Of a stretch of DNA of 9,722 nt, positions 1-5,088 are shown piece by piece (the first letter of the stretch is position 1; each line of letters starts with the position of its first letter). The notes below the pieces were generated by a model, which had not been told where the DNA came from, ran no database searches, and saw nothing but the letters and a program-made list of their open reading frames with translations. The DNA is from Thermodesulfovibrionia bacterium (lineage in GTDB: Bacteria; Nitrospirota; Thermodesulfovibrionia; UBA6902). A program made the position numbers and the translations under genes. The DNA lies in NCBI GenBank assembly GCA_947258735.1, contig CAMYJJ010000106.1:1-9722 (forward strand), in the 5' to 3' direction.

Positions 1-116
1 TCGGTATTCTTGCCCATTATATTGGCACCCAGAGTGCACTTGCCACAACTGCAGGTTTATGTCTCATAGGGACCCTGTCACTTATCTGGATAAAACCCGC
101 AATACTAAAGTTATAA
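1..116 (+). CDS. C-terminal fragment of a probable MFS-type transporter
   Basis: The frame starting at base 3 is open from the window edge to a TAA at 114-116 and gives 37 residues ending ...WIKPAILKL. The fragment begins GILAHYIGTQSALATTAGL and continues into a hydrophobic run. That Gly/Ala-rich pattern resembles the last one or two transmembrane helices of a major facilitator superfamily permease. The other two forward frames either stop early or give an implausible Cys/His-rich peptide. Substrate cannot be judged from the tail. The family call rests on pattern only; another polytopic transporter is possible. Confidence 0.5.
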   Translation, partial: GILAHYIGTQSALATTAGLCLIGTLSLIWIKPAILKL

Positions 117-168
117 CTGAAAAGTAAGAAGTAAAACGTTCGAAGTGACAAGTGTGAGTTATGGGTTG

Positions 169-177
169 TGGTATATT
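169..177 (+). promoter_or_regulatory. possible extended -10 promoter for the DUF4149 gene
   Basis: TGGTATATT reads as an extended -10 (TG, one base, then TATATT, five of six consensus bases). No convincing -35 box lies 17 bp upstream. Transcription would start near 184 and leave a leader of about 125 nt. A small palindrome, TTCATAATATGAA at 218-230, would lie in that leader. This is a weak call made from motif alone. Confidence 0.25.
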
Positions 178-309
178 ACATTTATAAGTTGCATGAATAC
201 TCCAACATGGTAAGATATTCATAATATGAACTATTCTCACATTCATCCGGTTAATGACTTGTACCCCGGAGAATCCTTGAACCTTTGAATCCTCTTACTT
301 GAAGACATT

Positions 310-777
310 TTGAATCAGACAATGCATGTCATATATAACCTCGTCCTGTCATTATGGATAGGGGGGATAACCATTTTCACATTCATTATGACCCCTGTTA
401 TCTTCAAGTCCTTCGATAGAGACATGGCAGGAACCATAGTCGGAAAACTCTTTCCCGGATACTTCTGGTTTAATCTGGTTGTGTCCATAACAGCACTTGT
501 GCTCATTCTCTTTGCAGGACTCTCGTTTGCAAAATCCGGAAATAAAATTTCTCTCATCCTGATCGTATGTGCCCTGATGATGAATATGTATGTGACCTTC
601 AAGCTTCATCCTGCAATAAAACAGGCAAAAAAAGAGGTCCATTCAGTTGAGGAACGGGCGGATTCCCCCGTGAGAAAGAAATTCAGGAGACTCCATGCAA
701 CAAGCGCCAGCCTTAATCTGCTTCTTCTGGTTGACGGTGTTGCTCTCCTTATTATCAGTACAGCGCTGCGGAAGTAG
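310..777 (+). CDS. DUF4149 (TMEM205-like) small integral membrane protein
   Basis: The product is a 155-residue, four-helix membrane protein. Helices lie at about residues 5-30 (starting HVIYNLVLSLWIGGITIFTF), 48-72, 77-97 and 130-152. The N-terminal W-x-G-G-x-x-x-F pattern, a central basic loop with conserved-looking K/R/E residues, and the last amphipathic plus hydrophobic helices match the DUF4149 family, whose function is unknown. The longest frame starts with TTG at 310; an in-frame ATG at 322 is an equally plausible start. Neither has a strong Shine-Dalgarno, though GAAG at 301-304 sits about right for the TTG. The gene converges on the Cys-rich gene at 840-1049. Family membership is fairly secure; function is not known. 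Confidence 0.8.
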   Translation: MNQTMHVIYNLVLSLWIGGITIFTFIMTPVIFKSFDRDMAGTIVGKLFPGYFWFNLVVSITALVLILFAGLSFAKSGNKISLILIVCALMMNMYVTFKLHPAIKQAKKEVHSVEERADSPVRKKFRRLHATSASLNLLLLVDGVALLIISTALRK

Positions 778-796
778 TACGATGCATGGAATTGCA

Positions 797-841
797 GATT
801 GTATTATGTTATCCATTTGTTGGAGATAATATATTACAATT
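797..841. terminator. AT-rich hairpin in convergent gap, possible bidirectional terminator
   Basis: Bases 800-813 pair with 825-838 (12 Watson-Crick pairs, one G-U, one T-T mismatch; 11-nt loop). The stem extends outward by two A-T pairs and a G-U at 797-799/839-841. It lies exactly between the 3' ends of the DUF4149 gene (+) and the Cys-rich gene (-). Neither strand has a clean T-tract after the stem, so intrinsic termination would be inefficient. Confidence 0.35.
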
Positions 842-1049
842 AATTCTGCACAGTTAGATATATCTCCAGCGGTTTACAAAGACTACCTGCTTCATGTGCT
901 GCCCTGCCGCACTTACTGCAAAAAAAACGTGCATCTCTTATAATCGCCCTGAGTTGATCAGGCCCACACCTTCTGGATATCTTACACAGATGTTTTGCTT
1001 CGTTACAGTCATCTCCCCCCTTACATTCCTTGTCATATTTTTTTCCCAT
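840..1049 (-). CDS. small seven-cysteine protein, putative metal-binding (zinc-ribbon-like)
   Basis: The product is a 69-residue basic protein with Cys at 9, 15, 22, 28, 44, 47 and 58. The C-terminal half contains CSKCGRAA followed eleven residues after C47 by LCKP. This is a knuckle-like pattern that I associate with small uncharacterised proteins of anaerobic Deltaproteobacteria-type genomes, although I cannot name a family. The N-terminal half has spaced single Cys residues and charged runs (KECKGGDDC). The ATG at 1049 is preceded on the minus strand by a perfect AGGAGG with a 4-nt gap, the best ribosome binding site on the minus strand here and a strong reason to accept this gene. An earlier out-of-frame ATG overlapping the Shine-Dalgarno stops after six codons. 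A zinc or iron-binding role is inference from the cysteines alone. Confidence 0.72.
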   Translation of the reverse strand: MGKKYDKECKGGDDCNEAKHLCKISRRCGPDQLRAIIRDARFFCSKCGRAAHEAGSLCKPLEIYLTVQN

Positions 1050-1143
1050 ACATCCTCCTGCAATTATTTTAGCATCTCCATTGTTCTGTCTTCAAAGTGT
1101 CTGAATAAAAATGTTTTATACACCTTACATACAGAAAAAAACC

Positions 1144-1172
1144 TTGACAATAAATTACATGAATGTTAACCT
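1144..1172 (+). promoter_or_regulatory. sigma-70-type promoter of the cold-shock gene
   Basis: A perfect -35 TTGACA (1144-1149) is followed by a 17-bp spacer and TAACCT at 1167-1172. The TG at 1164-1165, plus one base, makes the latter an extended -10. A start near 1178-1180 would place the first transcribed bases at the beginning of the 13-bp leader stem described below. This is the best-matched promoter in the window. Confidence 0.6.
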
Positions 1173-1177
1173 GTACA

Positions 1178-1300
1178 TGAAGTATCAGAAGTTTTTGTAG
1201 CAGACCAGACCTCAAAGACTTTCAGCTTTGTGGTCTTTTTTTATCTTTGCAGGGTCGTCGTTCTGATACTTTAGTTTAAAGCAAGGAGGTTAATCAGGAA
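1178..1300 (+). promoter_or_regulatory. structured 5' leader of the cold-shock mRNA with long-range stem
   Basis: TGAAGTATCAGAA (1178-1190) is complementary to TTCTGATACTTTA (1261-1273): 12 Watson-Crick pairs and one G-U. This closes a domain that contains an intrinsic terminator (1207-1242). A local hairpin (CTTTA 1269-1273 with TAAAG 1277-1281) shares bases with the 3' arm, so the two are mutually exclusive. AAGGAGGT at 1283-1290, 10 nt before the ATG, is the ribosome binding site. ACCTC at 1209-1213, inside the terminator's left arm, is complementary to GAGGT at 1286-1290. Long structured leaders are known for enterobacterial cspA mRNAs. A regulatory role here is inferred from the geometry. 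Confidence 0.55.
1207..1242 (+). terminator. intrinsic terminator/attenuator inside the cold-shock leader
   Basis: AGACCTCAAAG (1207-1217) pairs with CTTTGTGGTCT (1226-1236), giving ten pairs with a single T-T mismatch and an 8-nt loop. The stem runs directly into seven T residues (1236-1242). It sits between the cold-shock promoter and its ribosome binding site, with no gene on the same strand upstream for it to terminate. The simplest readings are a transcription attenuator or the end of a leader RNA of about 65 nt. Confidence 0.72.
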
Positions 1301-1501
1301 ATGATCAACGGAACAGTAAAGTGGTTCAACGAATCCAAAGGATTTGGATTTATTTCAAGAGCTGAAGGTAGCGACGTATTCGTTCACTACTCTTCCATAT
1401 CTGGCGATGGATTCAAGAGCCTAATTGAAGGCGACTCTGTCAGCTTTGAGATTGAAGACGGCCCTAAAGGTCCCAAGGCTGTTAATGTAGTTAAAAATTA
1501 A
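1301..1501 (+). CDS. cold-shock domain protein (CspA family)
   Basis: The product is a 66-residue single-domain OB-fold protein that binds single-stranded RNA/DNA and acts as an RNA chaperone in the cytoplasm. The family opening GTVKWFN is at residues 4-10. RNP1 KGFGFI is at 13-18 and RNP2 VFVHYSSI begins at 26. The Gly-Asp turn and the PKGPKAVNV ending complete the family signature, and the length is exactly standard. The start is fixed by AAGGAGGT at 1283-1290. It is monocistronic: its own promoter lies at 1144-1172, and a strong terminator begins 12 bp after the stop. The 5' leader has an unusual architecture (separate entries). Identification is very secure; whether it is cold-induced cannot be told from the protein. 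Confidence 0.98.
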   Translation: MINGTVKWFNESKGFGFISRAEGSDVFVHYSSISGDGFKSLIEGDSVSFEIEDGPKGPKAVNVVKN

Positions 1502-1512
1502 CCACCCCTCTA

Positions 1513-1542
1513 AAGCCCCCTGCAATGCAGGGGGCTTTTTTT
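1513..1542 (+). terminator. Rho-independent terminator of the cold-shock gene
   Basis: AAGCCCCCTGC (1513-1523) and GCAGGGGGCTT (1527-1537) form a perfect, very GC-rich stem with a 3-nt loop followed by a run of T residues ending at 1542. Confidence 0.95.
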
Positions 1543-1639
1543 ATGAATTCCGCTCGTTTTTTCATTCTCTGCCACATGCCGCTGCAGGCGTATAATATCT
1601 TTTATATTTGATGAGATTGTTATCGATCATGCATTTACT

Positions 1640-1648
1640 TGATATAAT
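1640..1648 (+). promoter_or_regulatory. possible extended -10 promoter for the TauE/SafE gene
   Basis: TGATATAAT is a perfect extended -10 hexamer. The -35 region (TTATCG, 1620-1625, 17-bp spacer) is poor, which is tolerated with an extended -10. A start near 1655 would give a leader of about 74 nt. A second TATAAT at 1591-1596 lacks both a TG and a -35. The rest of the 1543-1728 gap shows nothing I can support. Confidence 0.35.
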
Positions 1649-1728
1649 TAACATGTCGTTTTCACATATAAAATTCATCATCACTCTAAGGGTATGGCTG
1701 GTACCGGAATAACTGCATATCAAGATAC

Positions 1729-2463
1729 ATGACATTAATACTGATATCATTCATTTTCTTTTTATCAGGCATTGTTCAGGGCATGTCAGGTTTTGGCTCA
1801 GCACTGATCGCCATGCCTCTATTGACTTTATTTATTGACGTCAAGACAGCTGTGCCATTATGTATTTTGCAAAGTGTGCTGATGACATCATACCTCTCTC
1901 TGACACTGAAAGACCATATGGAAAAGGAAAAAACCCTGCCGCTTCTCATGGGAAGCCTGCCCGGAATTTTTTTCGGGGTAACGTTTCTGAAACATATTGA
2001 ATCAGATATCATTAAACTGCTGCTCGGCTTCATGATGGTCGCGTACAGTATGTATTCTCTTTTCTTTAAACCACAATCTAAATCACTGCATAGAGTATGG
2101 GCCTATGTTGCGGGATTCAGCACCGGGTTTATCGGTTCGGCATTCAGTGCCGGAGGTCCACCAACCATCATTTACACCACACTGACCGGCTGGTCCAAAA
2201 ATTTCATAAAAGCGACTCTCACCGGTTTCTTCCTCACAAGCGCCATCATTACAGCTGTAGCGCACGCAGCCACAGGTCTGACAACAGTACTAGTTTTAAA
2301 ATACTTTCTCGTCTCATCAGCATTTGTACTGATAGGCGTGTATGCAGGCATAAAACTGTATAACAGGGTCAGTACTGATGGATACATCAGGGTCCTGCAT
2401 ATACTGCTCATCATCCTTGGCAGTATGATGAGTATTACAGCCATGCTGGGATTACACAGCTAA
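1729..2463 (+). CDS. TauE/SafE-family sulfite/anion exporter-like membrane protein
   Basis: The product is a 244-residue inner-membrane permease of the TauE/SafE (DUF81) superfamily, whose members move sulfite, sulfoacetate or other small organosulfur anions. Eight hydrophobic segments are visible, at roughly 2-25, 35-57, 68-90, 92-112, 122-143, 156-180, 187-207 and 221-242. The two halves begin with the internally duplicated glycine pattern of the family: GIVQGMSGFGSALIAMPLL near residue 14, and AGFSTGFIGSAFSAGGPPT near 128. Length is normal for the family. The ATG at 1729 is the first in frame and starts directly at helix 1; the ribosome binding site is weak. No sulfur-metabolism gene flanks it, so the substrate is unassigned. 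It stands alone, followed by a weak terminator. Confidence 0.9.
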   Translation: MTLILISFIFFLSGIVQGMSGFGSALIAMPLLTLFIDVKTAVPLCILQSVLMTSYLSLTLKDHMEKEKTLPLLMGSLPGIFFGVTFLKHIESDIIKLLLGFMMVAYSMYSLFFKPQSKSLHRVWAYVAGFSTGFIGSAFSAGGPPTIIYTTLTGWSKNFIKATLTGFFLTSAIITAVAHAATGLTTVLVLKYFLVSSAFVLIGVYAGIKLYNRVSTDGYIRVLHILLIILGSMMSITAMLGLHS

Positions 2464-2466
2464 CAT

Positions 2467-2490
2467 GTACATATTGAAATGTACTTTTTT
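2467..2490 (+). terminator. weak intrinsic terminator after the TauE/SafE gene
   Basis: GTACAT (2467-2472) pairs with ATGTAC (2479-2484) across a 6-nt loop and is followed by six T residues. The stem is only 6 bp and half AT, so efficiency may be modest. Position, just 3 bp after the stop codon, supports the call. Confidence 0.5.
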
Positions 2491-2576
2491 ATGATACCCA
2501 TGTGCCGGTATTTGAAAAAATCCGTAACTATCGATGATTAAAGATCTCCAGCAAATAAGTCGATATAAGATATATT

Positions 2577-3446
2577 ATGCCCGAAGATATTAAATCGTAT
2601 GTACAAAAAATTGAAAACCTCCCGACCTTACCTCTGATCGCCCAGAAAATCATGAATCTGAATAACGATTCATCGCTTTCTGTTGAGAAACTTACGGGTA
2701 TTGTGGAAAGAGATCCGGCTATAGCAGCAAAAATCTTAAGTTTTGCAAACTCAGCTTTTTTCGGATTCCGCTATCAGACCACTGATCTTGACAATGCAAT
2801 CATGAGAATAGGGTTCAACAATGTTAAAAGTATAGCTATGGGAATATCCGTATTGAGTTTCCTTGATACCAGTAAAAATACAGCTGACTACACACGGCTG
2901 TTCAATCATTCCATCGCGGTCAGTCTGGCAGCACGATGCATTGCCGATCATATCAGGACAGGCGTGGAAGAAGATATTCTGATTGAAGGTCTTCTGCATG
3001 ATTTGGGGTATCTGGTATTGCATAGATTTTTACCGGATATGTATCAGGAAATCCTAGATGCATTACATAGCGGGGAGCCTGTTCTTGATGCAGAACATCA
3101 TGTACTGAACAGCTCACATGCTGAAGTTGGGTATTGGCTGGCCATTCAATGGAATTTGCCGGATAGCATTTTAAATACAATTTTATATCATCACACACCA
3201 TATCTTGGAAAAAATGCAACGCAACTGGCCTTGATACATATTGCGGATTATATCGTTACCAAACATATCTGCAGTCCATTTAAAAAAGACCCGAACTACC
3301 CCCTTGATCAGAGTTCCCTGGATATTCTTTCAATATCGGAAGACGAGCTGAAACGTATAAAAGACATCATATGTGATATTCCTTTGTCAGATGAAAATCC
3401 TGATATGAGCTTTGATATAACAGGTAAAGCAAGAGAGTCAAATTAA
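2577..3446 (+). CDS. HDOD-domain signalling protein
   Basis: The product is a 289-residue cytoplasmic protein with an HDOD (HD-related output) domain over about residues 8-215. The opening IENLPTLPLIAQKIMNL is the standard HDOD entry helix. VERDPAIAAKILSFANSAFFG and the AIMRIGFNNVKSIA stretch are also typical. An HD pair is retained at H141-D142 (LLHDLG), with further histidines at 181 (SHAEVGYWLA) and 205-206 (YHHTP). HDOD proteins usually act as regulatory scaffolds in signalling, motility, competence or stress, and many lack the HD metal site, so the histidines here are notable. There is no receiver, GGDEF or EAL domain; the C-terminal 70 residues are a hydrophilic tail of no recognised domain. 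The start ATG lacks a good Shine-Dalgarno. It is a single-gene unit, with a 289-bp gap following. Confidence 0.92.
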   Translation: MPEDIKSYVQKIENLPTLPLIAQKIMNLNNDSSLSVEKLTGIVERDPAIAAKILSFANSAFFGFRYQTTDLDNAIMRIGFNNVKSIAMGISVLSFLDTSKNTADYTRLFNHSIAVSLAARCIADHIRTGVEEDILIEGLLHDLGYLVLHRFLPDMYQEILDALHSGEPVLDAEHHVLNSSHAEVGYWLAIQWNLPDSILNTILYHHTPYLGKNATQLALIHIADYIVTKHICSPFKKDPNYPLDQSSLDILSISEDELKRIKDIICDIPLSDENPDMSFDITGKARESN

Positions 3447-3698
3447 AAGATTATCGTATACCAGCAACTGCTGCCGGGGAAAAATTTGTACGATTCCTGG
3501 CTTCAGAGATCCTTGTTAATAATGGTACATACATATTTAATACGTGAGAAAATATATTCTTAAATGACACATGTGATGCAGGCCGGATTATCCAGTCAAT
3601 CCCGATAAACTCCATGTCATCAATAGGCGGGTAGGCATTACAATTAAAGTTCATGTAACTGCTCAATTATCCTTAATAATCGCATTTATATTTTTTAT

Positions 3699-3727
3699 TT
3701 ACCAAAATATTTATATTCTGATAGAAT
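3699..3727 (+). promoter_or_regulatory. promoter candidate immediately before the TPR gene
   Basis: TTACCA (3699-3704, four of six -35 bases) is followed by a 17-bp spacer and TAGAAT (3722-3727, five of six). A TG at 3719-3720 makes the latter an extended -10. The predicted start, about 3734, is only 2 nt before the chosen ATG, which would give an essentially leaderless mRNA. The remainder of the 3447-3698 gap shows no supported feature. Confidence 0.42.
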
Positions 3728-3735
3728 GAAAGATT

Positions 3736-4368
3736 ATGAGGGCTCCTTTTATAGTGATGTTCATATTAATTGCGGCATTCACCGTGCTGGGTCCGGTTGC
3801 TGTTTCTTCTCAGGACACCAATGCCTCTGAATTTTTTCTGCTTGGTTTGCAGAACAGTCAGAAAATGGAGTACTCAGAGGCAATAGATGCATTTCAGCAT
3901 GCCATCAGTCTCGATCCCAAGCACGCAGAGGCATATTACAACCTCGGACATGCCTATTTCAAACTGCACAGGTATGACGAATCACTTCAGGCATATAAAA
4001 AAGCTGCTGACATTAAACCGTCATATGTAGATGCCCATATTTCTACCGGAATTGTTGCGTCGATGTTAAGCAATTATGACGAGGCCATTTCCGCTTTGAA
4101 AAAGGCTGTCAAGGCAAAGCCCGACCATGCAGAAGCACATAATAATCTCGGTAATATTTACACTGAGATAGGGAACCATGAGCAGGCCATGAAATCATAC
4201 CAGACAGCCGTCAAACTCAAACCAAAATTTGCCGAGGCCCGCTTCCATCTCGGTTTGTCGTATATGGAATACAGAAAACAGCTCCTCGCATCAGCAAGAA
4301 AAGAATATAAGGCCCTGAGAAAACTTAATAAGGACCTTGCCGAGGAACTGAACAGTATCATAAAGTAA
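3736..4368 (+). CDS. secreted/periplasmic tetratricopeptide-repeat protein
   Basis: The product is 210 residues. An N-terminal signal sequence (MRAPF then a hydrophobic core to about residue 22) has a likely cleavage around VAVSS-QD at 24-26. Five consecutive 34-residue TPR units follow, at about 31-64, 65-98, 99-132, 133-166 and 167-200. They carry the usual consensus, for example AEAYYNLGHAYFKLHRYDES and AEAHNNLGNIYTEIGNHEQA; the last unit is the most degenerate. TPRs form a superhelical protein-binding scaffold, and in this setting the protein would act in the periplasm or at the outer membrane. There is no lipobox Cys. No clear Shine-Dalgarno precedes the ATG, and the promoter candidate ends 8 bp upstream. 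A start at Met8 (3757) would still leave a good signal peptide. Partner unknown; arsC follows after 46 bp. Confidence 0.9.
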   Translation: MRAPFIVMFILIAAFTVLGPVAVSSQDTNASEFFLLGLQNSQKMEYSEAIDAFQHAISLDPKHAEAYYNLGHAYFKLHRYDESLQAYKKAADIKPSYVDAHISTGIVASMLSNYDEAISALKKAVKAKPDHAEAHNNLGNIYTEIGNHEQAMKSYQTAVKLKPKFAEARFHLGLSYMEYRKQLLASARKEYKALRKLNKDLAEELNSIIK

Positions 4369-4414
4369 TTCCATCCATTACATTTCCCTGTCTTTATCCA
4401 GTACAATACAGAAC

Positions 4415-4855
4415 ATGTCAGAAAACAAAACATACAAAGTTATGTTTTTATGTACAGGAAACTCATGCCGCAGCCAGATGGCAGAAGGACTGGCAAGAGA
4501 ACTGGGAAGGGATACTATAGAACCTTACAGTGCAGGGCTTATTCCCGCTGGGATCAATTCGAATGCCATAACTGTGATGAATGAGATCGGCATAGATATA
4601 TCAGGCCAGACTTCAGACGCTATAGATGAGGATCTCTTGAATAAGATGGACGTGATCATGACCCTCTGCAGCCATGCCGATGCTTCATGCCCGGTCACGT
4701 CGCGGAATATAAAAAGGTTCCACACTCCTGTTGATGACCCTGTCGGAGCTGTGGGAACAGAGGAAGAGGTGCTTGATGAGTTCAGAAGGGCACGGGACGA
4801 GATACGTGACAAAATCAATGACCTTGTTAAATGGCTGAAGTCAAGTAAACTATGA
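4415..4855 (+). CDS. arsC: thioredoxin-coupled arsenate reductase (low-MW phosphatase family)
   Basis: The 146-residue cytoplasmic enzyme has the low-molecular-weight tyrosine phosphatase fold. The P-loop CTGNSCR occupies residues 13-19 (C-x5-R with nucleophile Cys13). The phosphatase-type D-D-P aspartates are at 107-109. A Cys pair at 85 and 92 (TLCSHADASCPV) has the same seven-residue spacing as the redox cysteines of plasmid pI258 ArsC. Those cysteines relay the disulfide to thioredoxin after arsenate is reduced to arsenite, which argues for a reductase rather than a plain phosphatase. No arsR, acr3 or arsB is nearby, so this is an orphan gene and arsenic control is not visible. It lies 46 bp downstream of the TPR gene and may share its transcript. 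No strong ribosome binding site is seen before the ATG. Confidence 0.92.
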   Translation: MSENKTYKVMFLCTGNSCRSQMAEGLARELGRDTIEPYSAGLIPAGINSNAITVMNEIGIDISGQTSDAIDEDLLNKMDVIMTLCSHADASCPVTSRNIKRFHTPVDDPVGAVGTEEEVLDEFRRARDEIRDKINDLVKWLKSSKL

Positions 4856-4897
4856 GCATGCCAATCAACGTTCTTATTTTCACTTCATTGAAATATA

Positions 4898-4916
4898 TCT
4901 CCCTGCGGTAGGGAGA
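4898..4916. other. short hairpin downstream of arsC
   Basis: TCTCCCT (4898-4904) and AGGGAGA (4910-4916) form a perfect 7-bp stem with a 5-nt loop, 43 bp after the arsC stop. No T-tract follows on either strand, so I list it as a structure rather than a terminator. Confidence 0.4.
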
Positions 4917-4928
4917 CTATCCCACAAT

Positions 4929-5029
4929 TGTCATCCTGAACAAGCCTGCCGGCTGGAAGGTTTGTTCCAGAATCTCAGGTTATTCAATATTATGAAACTA
5001 CGAGATTCTGAAATAAATTCAGAATGACA
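4929..5029. repeat. palindromic two-hairpin element, probable dispersed intergenic repeat
   Basis: The element is about 101 bp. Outer ends TGTCATCCTGAA (4929-4940) and TTCAGAATGACA (5018-5029) are inverted with one mismatch. An internal inverted pair CAGAATCTC (4968-4976) / GAGATTCTG (5002-5010) is perfect. The left half folds on itself (4938-4947 with 4958-4967, including one G-U), and so does the right half (ATTCTGAA 5005-5012 with TTCAGAAT 5018-5025). The GTCATTCTGA...TCAGAATCTC word pattern resembles repeats I know to be scattered between genes in many bacterial genomes. No ORF lies inside. It sits between convergent arsC and comEC. Only one copy is in this window, so dispersal is inferred. 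Confidence 0.65.
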
Positions 5030-5088
5030 CTGCATCTGTTTATGAAATTATCAGACAAACACTTTTCTGAGATTTACTCCTTATTATC

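Noticed and set aside
894..1169. 91-residue plus-strand frame antisense to the Cys-rich gene
   Set aside because: It is the shadow of the better-supported minus-strand gene, which has AGGAGG; this frame has none and also runs into the cold-shock promoter.
1562..1750. 62-residue minus-strand frame between the cold-shock and TauE/SafE genes
   Set aside because: It overlaps the start of the TauE/SafE gene, has no ribosome binding site or family resemblance, and its composition looks like translated AT-rich intergenic DNA.
3451..3666. 71-residue minus-strand frame beginning with TTG in the gap after the HDOD gene
   Set aside because: No recognisable family; the rare start has an AAGGA only 3 nt away, and the first in-frame ATG has no ribosome binding site. 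The frame could be real or a decayed remnant, but support is too thin.
4415..4855. Arsenic resistance operon
   Set aside because: Only the reductase is present; flanking genes are a TPR protein and, convergently, comEC, and no arsR, acr3 or arsB is seen.
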